Source: Arenibacter sp963972175 (GTDB lineage: Bacteria > Bacteroidota > Bacteroidia > Flavobacteriales > Flavobacteriaceae). Taken from it: 13,646 nt of DNA. The stretch lies in NCBI GenBank assembly GCA_963972175.1, contig CAXAVP010000108.1, forward strand, positions 1-13,646. Direction: 5' to 3'. Below the pieces are notes generated by a model. The model saw only the letters and a program-made list of their open reading frames with translations. It ran no database searches and was not told where the DNA came from. The position numbers were made by a program, and so were the translations under genes. This document shows, in pieces, positions 1-7,222 of the stretch (its first letter is position 1; every line of letters begins with the position of its first letter).

Positions 1-868
1 TGGCATTGGTGAAGTTGCCCAATACTCCCAGGCTGTCGCTATTGATAAAAATGAAGGTCAACAAGGCCAATGTTACAAGGATATTGATCTTTGATAATAC
101 CTGTATCCCCTTGTTTATTCCCTTGTAGGCAGAGAAGAAGGCCAAACAGGAAATAAGTGTGGTTAATAGTAGGGTAGAGGGTAGGCCATAAGATGATGAA
201 AGAAGGTGGTTTATGCCCCCGTTTATTTGTGTAGTGCCCAAACCTATTGCGGCAACCAAGCCAAAAACGGTGGTCATAATGGTGAGGATGTCAATGGCTG
301 TTCTAGAGGTCTTATGTTTAACTACGTCTTCAATAGTAGAACTGATCAGTACCTTTTTATTTCGTACGTATAAATGGTGTCCTATAACCATGGCGAAAAG
401 TCCATAAAAAGCCCACGCTGTAAACCCCCATTGGTAAAAGGTATATTCCAGGGCAAGGATATCCACAGACAAATGGGATGCAAAGGGTGGATTTTGCTGC
501 ATGTATACCGGCTCCTGTACGGCTCTAAGTAGTATGCCGGCCCCCATTCCCGCACTGTATAACATTGCTGTCCAGGCCCAAATGCCGTACTCTGGCTTCT
601 GGTTCTGTTTGCCTAGTTTTATTTTGCCCAATGGCGATAATGCTATTCCCAACAAGAAAAGCACACAGCCCAATCCCAAATAGAGGTAGAAATAGCCGAA
701 GTGATTCCTAACCCAAAGGGATGCCCACTCAATAGTATTATAAGTGGTTTCGGTAGCTACATATACGATCAGGGTTAAAATGGATAGCAACCCTAGGGAG
801 ATGGAGAGGAGTGGATTTTTGTAAAACTTTTTAGAGGTTGTAATAATGTTGCGTTTAGTGTTTCTCAA
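1..868 (-). CDS. BCCT-family (betaine/carnitine/choline) transporter, C-terminus beyond the window
   Basis: This gene encodes an inner-membrane secondary transporter of the BCCT family, which usually imports glycine betaine, choline or related osmolytes with Na+ or H+. The 289 visible residues are rich in hydrophobic segments. The family's TM3 motif is present: S-A-G-M-G-A-G at about residues 105-111 followed by E-P at 119-120. The segment from Q-W-G to A-W-A-F-Y-G and the later G-L-G-T-T-Q-I-N are also BCCT-like. The tryptophan-rich family signature lies further C-terminal, outside the window. The start is unusual: after an in-frame TAA at 902-904 no ATG or GTG occurs before the first membrane helix, so TTG at 866-868 is the only conventional start. 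Where most relatives have W or Y in TM3, this protein has Arg115. The gene lies 70 bp downstream of the small gene at 939-1364 on the same strand and may be co-transcribed with it. The family call is secure; substrate and exact start are not. Confidence 0.85.
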   Translation of the reverse strand, partial: MRNTKRNIITTSKKFYKNPLLSISLGLLSILTLIVYVATETTYNTIEWASLWVRNHFGYFYLYLGLGCVLFLLGIALSPLGKIKLGKQNQKPEYGIWAWTAMLYSAGMGAGILLRAVQEPVYMQQNPPFASHLSVDILALEYTFYQWGFTAWAFYGLFAMVIGHHLYVRNKKVLISSTIEDVVKHKTSRTAIDILTIMTTVFGLVAAIGLGTTQINGGINHLLSSSYGLPSTLLLTTLISCLAFFSAYKGINKGIQVLSKINILVTLALLTFIFINSDSLGVLGNFTNA

Positions 869-938
869 ATTGACAGAGTATAGGGGGGTATCTATATTTT
901 TTTAAGGAGTTATTCTCAGTAAATATTTGGCTGGCCTA

Positions 939-1364
939 TCATAAATCCTCAATGTTTGTAGGTGCATTGTCTGCTCGGTAACCCAATAATTTTGTGAAAA
1001 ACTTTTGAATGGCCTTGGTGTCAGATTTCACTTTGATAAAATAGTTGTCACGGTATAAGGTGTATACTCCAAAATCGGTTTTGTAAAGGGTAAATTTATA
1101 ATAGGGTATGATAAGTCCGTAGGTTTCCAGAAGGGACCGGAAACGAATTATAATACCCTTGGGCCGGAGTTCTATGTTACAGTAATTGGTGTTGTTGTCC
1201 AATATCAACAAGTTCTTGATCTCACTACTGCAGTCCACTATAAATAGTTTTGGAGATCCTATGCCGTTCAAGGCGAAACGTTCTTTAAGGGTAAAAGGCT
1301 TTCCCACTTCCCTGTCTATTTTATTTGTGATTTCTTTATTGTTATACGAGACGTTTAAAAGCAT
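939..1364 (-). CDS. Conserved-looking small protein of unknown function (141 aa)
   Basis: I do not recognise this protein. It starts at ATG (1362-1364) and stops near 939. There is no signal peptide and no membrane helix, so it is probably cytoplasmic. The N-terminal third is polar. The middle alternates short hydrophobic stretches (L-F-I-V-D, I-I-I-R-F, Y-G-L-I-I-P-Y-Y), which suggests beta strands. A charged, probably helical segment follows near residues 112-130 (K-A-I-Q-K-F-F-T-K-L-L-G-Y). That order of strands then a C-terminal helix would suit a small PH-like or other beta-rich fold, but this is speculation. It is divergent from argS across a 154-bp gap and lies upstream of the BCCT transporter gene on the same strand, so the two may share a transcript. 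Codon use and amino-acid composition look like those of a real gene, and the alternative plus-strand frame over it is not protein-like. Confidence 0.72.
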   Translation of the reverse strand: MLLNVSYNNKEITNKIDREVGKPFTLKERFALNGIGSPKLFIVDCSSEIKNLLILDNNTNYCNIELRPKGIIIRFRSLLETYGLIIPYYKFTLYKTDFGVYTLYRDNYFIKVKSDTKAIQKFFTKLLGYRADNAPTNIEDL

Positions 1365-1488
1365 AATTTATTGTGATTTCGGCTCTGTTTGGGGCCATTC
1401 CCTATCTATGGACTTATAAAGTTAATTAATTCTGGTCTCTTTCCGGCCTACTTCTGCGCCAGACCAAGGCGAAAGAATAAAAAATGTT

Positions 1489-1496
1489 TAATTTTG
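1489..1496 (+). promoter_or_regulatory. Candidate Bacteroidota -7 promoter element for argS
   Basis: TAATTTTG matches the Bacteroidota sigma-70 -7 consensus TAnnTTTG exactly. It ends 22 bp before the argS ATG, which gives a very short leader. No convincing TTG-type -33 element is seen at the expected 19-23 bp upstream, and there is no Shine-Dalgarno sequence before the ATG, as is usual in this phylum. The call rests on the motif and its position only. Confidence 0.45.
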
Positions 1497-1518
1497 CAGG
1501 CCTAAAGCACATAATTTA

Positions 1519-3303
1519 ATGAACATACAAGAAGTCCTTACCCAAAAGGTAAAAGAAGCAATTGCCTCCGTTTATAACGTAACCTTGCCCACGGTAGAAT
1601 TTCAACCTACACGTAAGGATTTTGCAGGCGATATTACAGCCGTAATTTTTCCAATGTTACGATATGTAAAGGGCAATCCCGTCAAGATAGGGGAAGAGAT
1701 AGGGCTGTATTTAAAGAATGAGGTTTCGGAAGTAGAGGATTATAATGTGGTTAAGGGTTTTTTAAATTTAACCATTAGCGACGGGTATTATTTAACATTT
1801 TTCAATGAAATACGGGGGCAGCACGACTATGGTTTTGTATCCGGATCGGAGAACAATGCGGTCATGGTAGAATACTCTTCGCCCAATACCAACAAACCCC
1901 TTCATTTGGGGCATGTACGTAATAATTTGTTGGGATATTCGGTATCGGAAATTCTTAAGGCCTCTGGGAAAAAGGTGTACAAGACCCAAATAATTAACGA
2001 TAGGGGAATTCATATCTGTAAAAGTATGTTGGCCTGGCTGCGATATGGGAATGGAGAGACGCCTCAAAGCACCGGGTTAAAGGGTGATAAATTGGTGGGA
2101 AACTACTATGTAGCCTTTGATAAGGCCTATAAGGAGGAAGTTTCGGCAATGGTTGCGGAAGGAATGGATGCTAAAGTAGCCGAAAAGGAAGCGCCAATAC
2201 TATTGGAGGCCCAAGATATGCTTAGAAAATGGGAGGCAGGAGACGAAGAAGTGGTTGGGCTTTGGAAGACTATGAACCAATGGGTGTACGACGGTTTTGC
2301 AGTGACCTATGATAATATGGGGGTAGACTTTGATCAACTTTACTATGAGAGCAATACTTATTTGTTAGGAAAGGATTTTGTTGAAGATGGTTTGCAAAGA
2401 GGTGTTTTTTATAAGAAGGAAGATGGTAGTGTGTGGATAGATCTGACAGAAGAGGGGTTGGATGAGAAAATAGTGCTACGGTCAGACGGAACGGCAGTGT
2501 ATATGACCCAAGATATAGGAACGGCCATACAGCGTGTTAAAGACAATCCGGATGTTGGAGGTATGGTTTACACGGTAGGGAATGAACAGGACTACCATTT
2601 TAAGGTGTTGTTCCTAATTCTGAAGAAACTGGGATTTTCTTGGGCAGAAAAATTATATCATTTAAGCTATGGTATGGTAGACTTGCCTAGTGGTAAAATG
2701 AAAAGTAGGGAAGGGACAGTGGTTGATGCCGACGAGTTAATGGAAGCCATGTCCCAAACAGCTGCGGAAATATCCGAGGAGTTGGGTAAATTGGAAGATT
2801 ATTCCAATGAGGAAAAACAGCAGCTCTATAAGATTATAGGAATGGGGGCCTTAAAATATTATATCCTTAAGGTGGATCCCAAAAAAAGAATCTTGTTCAA
2901 CCCGGAAGAATCGGTAGATTTTCAAGGGAATACAGGGCCTTTTATTCAGTATACTTATGCCAGAATACAATCTATCCTAAGAAAGGCAGAGGAGTTAGGG
3001 GAAGACCTTAGTGCGGAGCAGGCCTTGGTAGAATTGCATAATAAGGAAAAGGAATTGTTAAAACAATTGCAGTTGTTTCCGGATACCGTTCAATTGGCAG
3101 CAGAAAACTACAGCCCGGCCCTTATTGCCAATTATACCTATGATTTGGTAAAAGAATTTAATTCCTTTTATCAGAATGTTTCTATTTTAGGAGAGCAGGA
3201 GGATAGTAAGAAAATATTCAGGATTCAGTTGGCCAAAAAGGTGGCTGAGGTCATCAAATCGGCATTTGGATTGTTGGGTATTAAAGTTCCGGATAGAATG
3301 TAG
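1519..3303 (+). CDS. argS: Arginyl-tRNA synthetase
   Basis: This is the class I aminoacyl-tRNA synthetase that charges tRNA-Arg with arginine using ATP in the cytoplasm. At 594 aa it has the normal family length. The N-terminal tRNA-recognition (Add-1) domain spans roughly residues 1-90. The catalytic Rossmann fold follows, with the HIGH signature as H-L-G-H at 129-132 inside S-P-N-T-N-K-P-L-H-L-G-H, and the KMSKS loop as K-M-K-S-R at 393-397. The anticodon-binding DALR domain begins near residue 470 with N-T-G-P-F-I-Q-Y-T-Y-A-R and ends with the typical C-terminal L-G-I-K-V-P-D-R-M. The ATG at 1519 is preceded by a -7 element at 1489-1496 and no Shine-Dalgarno. The gene appears to be a stand-alone unit, divergent from the small gene on its left. 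Nothing looks truncated or replaced. Confidence 0.98.
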   Translation: MNIQEVLTQKVKEAIASVYNVTLPTVEFQPTRKDFAGDITAVIFPMLRYVKGNPVKIGEEIGLYLKNEVSEVEDYNVVKGFLNLTISDGYYLTFFNEIRGQHDYGFVSGSENNAVMVEYSSPNTNKPLHLGHVRNNLLGYSVSEILKASGKKVYKTQIINDRGIHICKSMLAWLRYGNGETPQSTGLKGDKLVGNYYVAFDKAYKEEVSAMVAEGMDAKVAEKEAPILLEAQDMLRKWEAGDEEVVGLWKTMNQWVYDGFAVTYDNMGVDFDQLYYESNTYLLGKDFVEDGLQRGVFYKKEDGSVWIDLTEEGLDEKIVLRSDGTAVYMTQDIGTAIQRVKDNPDVGGMVYTVGNEQDYHFKVLFLILKKLGFSWAEKLYHLSYGMVDLPSGKMKSREGTVVDADELMEAMSQTAAEISEELGKLEDYSNEEKQQLYKIIGMGALKYYILKVDPKKRILFNPEESVDFQGNTGPFIQYTYARIQSILRKAEELGEDLSAEQALVELHNKEKELLKQLQLFPDTVQLAAENYSPALIANYTYDLVKEFNSFYQNVSILGEQEDSKKIFRIQLAKKVAEVIKSAFGLLGIKVPDRM

Positions 3304-3377
3304 TTTTTCAAGTTTTTTATAAAGTATATGGTAATAAAGGACGGTTTTCCCTTTTTACTATATCGATTTACTTCAGC

Positions 3378-3385
3378 TAATTTTG
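3378..3385 (+). promoter_or_regulatory. Candidate -7 promoter element for the LamG/SARP-like regulator gene
   Basis: A second exact TAnnTTTG match (TAATTTTG) lies 77 bp before the TTG start at 3463, inside the 159-bp gap after argS. No clear -33 element accompanies it. If used, it leaves a leader of roughly 70 nt. A short weak hairpin upstream (AAAGG at 3336-3340 with CCTTT at 3350-3354) might help end argS transcripts, but it is too small to call a terminator. Confidence 0.4.
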
Positions 3386-3462
3386 TATAGATATAATTCT
3401 ATTTATTCTTAGTAAATTGCGGGGATAAGTAGAATTCCCGAATGGGGTTGATTGTGTAAATT

Positions 3463-5796
3463 TTGCTGGGAAGAAGTATAGCATGTAAAATTGGTTTGTT
3501 GTTTTTGTTCCTATTTATGGCAATAGGAACAGCTCAAGAATACCATCAACTTTCAGAGGAGGATAAATGGAAAGTTCGTCTTCAATCTCGAATATTGGTT
3601 GATATTGATCAGCTTACTTCTGCCAATTTGCCTTCTGTGCTAAGAGGTAAGTCTCCTTTGGCAGTGCTCATTTCCCATTACCGCGAGAATCAGCAGCCCC
3701 TATTACAGCAATTGTTTACTAAAAAGGACTCACTCGTTATTTTAAGCGAGGCTGAGTTAGATCTTAAATGGCCCGAAGACATTTGGGTGCCAAGAGTTTC
3801 TTTACAGGATGTTGAAGTTTTAAAACTAGACCCCTTGCCCAAAGAAAATATAGGGGTAAAGTTCAAACAACTTAAAGAGCTAGGGGCGCTTTATCTACCC
3901 AATGAGGAAATGGTTGCCGATAGTATCTTTATGGAAATTTGGAGGCAATCGGCCAGGATGCCCAATTTTATTAAGGTTGATCCGGAACTGTTTGGGAAGG
4001 CAGATAGCATTATTGTTAAGCTTAATGCAAGGAACAAAGTGTTTGGCGCTGTGAGGTCTAAAGACGGTTTGTTGGCCGAAGTGTATTTTAAAAGACCTAA
4101 AAACCTTGTGGCCAATGGCTATTTTAGTGTGCCAATAGGTCTTAGGGAGAGTTTGCCGGTTTTTGTCCCCCATAAGGCAGGTTATTATTTTTCTCCTGAC
4201 ATTATATTTACTACACCTGAAAACCGGGATAACCTTAAGGAATTTACAGGTTTTCCCTTGGATTTTGAATATGGGTTAACGGATTATTTCGTTTTTGGGA
4301 CGGATATTAAGAATATAGCGCGCAAGAATAATAGGGAGTTGATTGCCAACAACCTTGCCATCATAGATGATCCTACCCACACTAAGGTGGGGTTCTTTGG
4401 CAATGGGGCTTATGTGGATGCAGGACTGGATAGTAGGAACGCACTTCAAGGTAGTTTTACCATCTCGGCATGGGTTAAACCAACGGTATTGGACGAAAAC
4501 AATAGCATTTTGGGCAAGGGGGAGAATTTTGTGCTGAAGCTGCGCAATGGTTTCTTGACCTTTACCATGGCGGGGATTAAAGATTATATTTCCAAAGCAT
4601 CTGCTGTGCCATTGGGTAAATGGACCCACGTGGCTTTGGTTCATTCCAAGGTAAATAATGAGCTTCTGTTTTTTGTCAACGGTCAGCCTACTGATAAAAT
4701 TAAACTTATTGAAGACTACGATACGTCCGATTACAATATTTTAATAGGGAGTAATTTATGGCAGGAATTTTTCAATGGTTATCTCGGGAACATTAAAATT
4801 TGGGAACGCGAACTTAATGCCAATGAAATTACGAAGGAGTACCAAGGGTTGGTAGGAAATAAACTGGAATGGCAGTCCAATATGCTAGTTATTTGGACGG
4901 TATTGGGTACCGTGGTTTTGGTATTTGTGGTCTGGTGGTTCTGGAATAGAATTGGGCTTGATAAAAATAATAGGATGTTGTCTTCCAGGGTGCCCAAGAG
5001 GGAAAGTACTTTTAATGGAAGAGGTAAAGATGAAAAAAAACCCGAAAAAATATTGTGTTTCGGCTCCTTAAGGATACTTACAGAGGACGGTAATGATATA
5101 GCAAAGCGATTGTCGCCCAAATTAAAGCAGCTATTTGTTATAGTGCTATTGCATAGTATAGGTGATAATAAGGGCATAAGCACAAAGAAGCTTACAGAGG
5201 CTCTATGGCCTGGGGTAGGATCTAAGAATGCCAAAAATACCCGAGGGACCAATATTCAGAACCTTCGGGCAATATTGTCGGCTTCCAAAGAAATTAATTT
5301 AACCTTTAAGGATAAGAATTGGTTTTTACAATTGGGTCCTAATTGTTATTGTGACTATCAGGAGGTATTGGACCTTATGCACGACCTAGGTTTGGGAGAT
5401 AGGACTGTGCCTTACTTGAAGCAGCGTTTGCCAAAACTGTTGGCTATTTTAAAAGAAGGTCGGTTTTTGGCAAATATGAGCGATTCTTGGTTGGATCCCT
5501 TTGTGGAAAAAATGAGCAATAGTATTATTGAATTCTGTTGGGAGCTATCAAATAAACTGGATGCGGATGCCCATAATGTATTATTATATGACCTTGCTTC
5601 CGTAATGTACATCTATGACGATTTAAATGAAAATGCTTTGCAGATAAAACTACAGATACTTATTAGGCAGGGCAAATTAAGTCTTGCCCGTACCGTTTAC
5701 GATAATTTTGTTAAGCTTTATGAAAAGATTTATGGGGAATCGTACGCTCTAAGATTTGAGGAGATGGTAATAAGCAATTCCTCAGAGAAGCAGTAG
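3463..5796 (+). CDS. Membrane-spanning transcriptional regulator: LamG-like sensor, one TM helix, SARP/BTAD-like DNA-binding half
   Basis: This 777-aa protein is probably a one-component transmembrane regulator. Residues 1-25 form a signal peptide ending G-T-A-Q. Residues 26-300 are an unrecognised extracytoplasmic region. Residues about 305-455 are a LamG/concanavalin-like domain, with S-F-T-I-S-A-W-V-K-P at 331-340, G-K-W-T-H-V-A at 385-391, L-F-F-V-N-G at 402-407 and G-Y-L-G-N-I-K-I-W at 439-447. A hydrophobic helix at 474-495 crosses the inner membrane. The cytoplasmic part has a winged-helix domain (about 528-625) with K-L-T-E-A-L-W-P-G at 576-584 and N-I-Q-N-L-R-A-I-L at 597-605, the SARP/OmpR-like pattern. 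A helical BTAD/TPR-like tail follows (about 650-777). TTG at 3463 is the likely start: TAA lies two codons upstream, and the next ATG falls inside the signal peptide. The gene lies directly upstream of, and co-oriented with, the oxidoreductase/DUF1080 pair, its likely target. Domain order is well supported; ligand and targets are inferred. Confidence 0.85.
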   Translation: MLGRSIACKIGLLFLFLFMAIGTAQEYHQLSEEDKWKVRLQSRILVDIDQLTSANLPSVLRGKSPLAVLISHYRENQQPLLQQLFTKKDSLVILSEAELDLKWPEDIWVPRVSLQDVEVLKLDPLPKENIGVKFKQLKELGALYLPNEEMVADSIFMEIWRQSARMPNFIKVDPELFGKADSIIVKLNARNKVFGAVRSKDGLLAEVYFKRPKNLVANGYFSVPIGLRESLPVFVPHKAGYYFSPDIIFTTPENRDNLKEFTGFPLDFEYGLTDYFVFGTDIKNIARKNNRELIANNLAIIDDPTHTKVGFFGNGAYVDAGLDSRNALQGSFTISAWVKPTVLDENNSILGKGENFVLKLRNGFLTFTMAGIKDYISKASAVPLGKWTHVALVHSKVNNELLFFVNGQPTDKIKLIEDYDTSDYNILIGSNLWQEFFNGYLGNIKIWERELNANEITKEYQGLVGNKLEWQSNMLVIWTVLGTVVLVFVVWWFWNRIGLDKNNRMLSSRVPKRESTFNGRGKDEKKPEKILCFGSLRILTEDGNDIAKRLSPKLKQLFVIVLLHSIGDNKGISTKKLTEALWPGVGSKNAKNTRGTNIQNLRAILSASKEINLTFKDKNWFLQLGPNCYCDYQEVLDLMHDLGLGDRTVPYLKQRLPKLLAILKEGRFLANMSDSWLDPFVEKMSNSIIEFCWELSNKLDADAHNVLLYDLASVMYIYDDLNENALQIKLQILIRQGKLSLARTVYDNFVKLYEKIYGESYALRFEEMVISNSSEKQ

Positions 5797-5835
5797 GAAG
5801 CTAAAAAAATGGTTTAGAGGCCTATTTTTCTATTT

Positions 5836-5856
5836 TATTACCCCAAATATTACCCC
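5836..5856 (+). promoter_or_regulatory. Direct repeat, candidate operator upstream of the oxidoreductase operon
   Basis: TATTACCCC occurs twice, at 5836-5844 and 5848-5856, separated by AAA, giving a 12-bp period. It sits in the 134-bp gap between the regulator gene and the oxidoreductase gene, 74 bp before the latter's ATG. SARP-family activators are known to bind short direct repeats spaced about one helical turn apart just upstream of the promoter, so this is a reasonable site for the neighbouring regulator. A 7-bp reverse-oriented partial match (GGTAATA, 3330-3336) lies upstream of the regulator gene itself. The repeat is directly visible; its function is inferred. Confidence 0.4.
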
Positions 5857-5930
5857 TTTTTTTACGCACTATGCCGTTTCTTTGTTGCTTTGAATGTCAA
5901 AATTGCAATTAAATAATAGAATAGGTATAA

Positions 5931-7199
5931 ATGGAGAAAAAATCTACTAGCCGAAGAGATTTTGTAAGAAAATCGCTTGTGGCAGCTGCGGGAATCAGCA
6001 TTATTCCCAGACATGTAATGGGAGGGGCCAATTTTATCCCACCCAGTGATCAATTGACCAAGGCTGTAATAGGTGTTGGGGGTATGGGGCAAGGTCACCT
6101 TACCTATGAGGGTACAAAGTTGTTGGCCATCTGCGACGCGGATGCCAATCACTTGGCCAATACACTACAAAAAGTTGGTGGCAGCGTAAAGGGGTATCGC
6201 GATTTTAGGGAGGTACTCCAAAGGCCTGATGTAGATATTGTGCATATTGCCACCCCGCCCCATTGGCACGGTCTAATGTCTATCATGGCGGCTGAGGCAG
6301 GTAAGGATGTTTGGTGTGAGAAACCTATGACCAGAACCATAGGAGAGGGTAAAAAGGTAGTGGAAGCCATGAAACTTCATGGTAAAATGTTCCGATTAAA
6401 TACTTGGTTCCGTTTTAAGGATAATTTTTACGGAATGGGAACACCGGTTAAGAAACTAAAGAAAGTTGTTGATAGTGGAGCCTTGGGTTGGCCTTTAAAA
6501 GTTACCATTAGTGGAGTAACAGGATTCAATTGGAAGTTCTATTGGGTAGGTAAAGAGAATCTTACGCCTCAGCCTGTTCCTTCCGAGTTGGATTATAATA
6601 TGTGGTTAGGCCCTGCGCCAGAAAAGCCATACCACCCACATAGGGTACACGGTACCTTCAGGGGATATTGGGATTATGATGGTGGAGGTCTTGGAGATAT
6701 GGGACAACACTATATAGATCCGGTACAATATTTCTTGGGTAAGGATAATACCAGCCCCGTAAAAGTGGAAGTGGACGCACCAGAGCAACACTATGATGCC
6801 ATAGGGACTTGGAGAAAAATTGTATATACCTATGCTGATGGGTGTCAGATTATATTGGATGGGGAAAATAAAGATAAGAATGCCGCTTATATAGAAGGAC
6901 CCAATGGAAAAATATACAATGGTTTTAAATCTACTATTCCTAATATAGAAGGTCTAATTGATAGTATCCCGGATCCGGAGGAGCAGATTACCCAGTTTAC
7001 TGAATCGGTAAAAACCCGACAAAAGTTTGCCTTGAACGAAGAAAACGGACATCGTTCCGCAACCGTGGTGAATATGGGGATTATAGCGCTTAGATTGGGG
7101 CGCACCCTCGAGTTTGACCCGGTAAAGCAGGAGTTTATCAATGATGAGGAAGCCAATAGATTAATAGATCAACCCATGAGGTCCTCTTGGGCATATTAA
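5931..7199 (+). CDS. Tat-exported Gfo/Idh/MocA-family oxidoreductase
   Basis: This is an NAD(P)-dependent sugar oxidoreductase family protein that is probably exported folded, with its cofactor, to the periplasm. The N-terminus has a twin-arginine signal: S-R-R-D-F-V at residues 7-12 followed by a hydrophobic stretch (L-V-A-A-A-G-I-S-I-I). The Rossmann dinucleotide motif is G-V-G-G-M-G at 48-53. The family's E-K-P motif, holding the catalytic-region lysine, is at 130-132. A substrate-side motif G-D-M-G-Q-H-Y-I-D at 255-263 carries the conserved histidine. Length (422 aa) is normal for the Tat-signal branch. The next gene starts 23 bp after the stop, so the two form an operon. With a DUF1080 partner, the likely job is oxidation of a sugar hydroxyl (often C3) to a ketone before glycosidic-bond cleavage. 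Alternatives in the same superfamily are GH109-type glycosidases and inositol or glucose-fructose oxidoreductases. The family is certain; substrate is unknown. Confidence 0.93.
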   Translation: MEKKSTSRRDFVRKSLVAAAGISIIPRHVMGGANFIPPSDQLTKAVIGVGGMGQGHLTYEGTKLLAICDADANHLANTLQKVGGSVKGYRDFREVLQRPDVDIVHIATPPHWHGLMSIMAAEAGKDVWCEKPMTRTIGEGKKVVEAMKLHGKMFRLNTWFRFKDNFYGMGTPVKKLKKVVDSGALGWPLKVTISGVTGFNWKFYWVGKENLTPQPVPSELDYNMWLGPAPEKPYHPHRVHGTFRGYWDYDGGGLGDMGQHYIDPVQYFLGKDNTSPVKVEVDAPEQHYDAIGTWRKIVYTYADGCQIILDGENKDKNAAYIEGPNGKIYNGFKSTIPNIEGLIDSIPDPEEQITQFTESVKTRQKFALNEENGHRSATVVNMGIIALRLGRTLEFDPVKQEFINDEEANRLIDQPMRSSWAY

Positions 7200-7222
7200 C
7201 CAACAATTTTAGAGATATTAAG

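Noticed and set aside
213..683. Plus-strand open frames at 213-407 and 501-683
   Set aside because: The minus strand is continuously open across 1-868 and clearly encodes a BCCT transporter. The plus-strand translations are its shadows.
1413..1427. TAACTTTA on the minus strand as a promoter for the 141-aa gene
   Set aside because: The last consensus base is wrong and no -33 element is present. In an AT-rich spacer this match is expected by chance.
3457..3465. TAAATTTTG just at the regulator start as a promoter
   Set aside because: The spacing between TA and TTTG is three bases rather than two, and it overlaps the start codon.
4779..5252. Minus-strand open frame of 157 codons inside the regulator gene
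   Set aside because: It is antisense to a domain-bearing coding sequence, has no recognisable domain, and its serine/leucine-rich composition is typical of a shadow frame.
5885..5892. TTGCTTTG as a -7 promoter element for the oxidoreductase operon
   Set aside because: It has one mismatch to TAnnTTTG at a key position and no -33 partner. It is not strong enough to list, though its position downstream of the direct repeat is compatible.
7187..7222. In-frame ATG at 7187 as the start of the HEAT/DUF1080 gene
   Set aside because: It would place 12 polar residues before a well-formed signal peptide and overlap the oxidoreductase gene. ATG 7223 gives a standard signal sequence and a normal operon gap.
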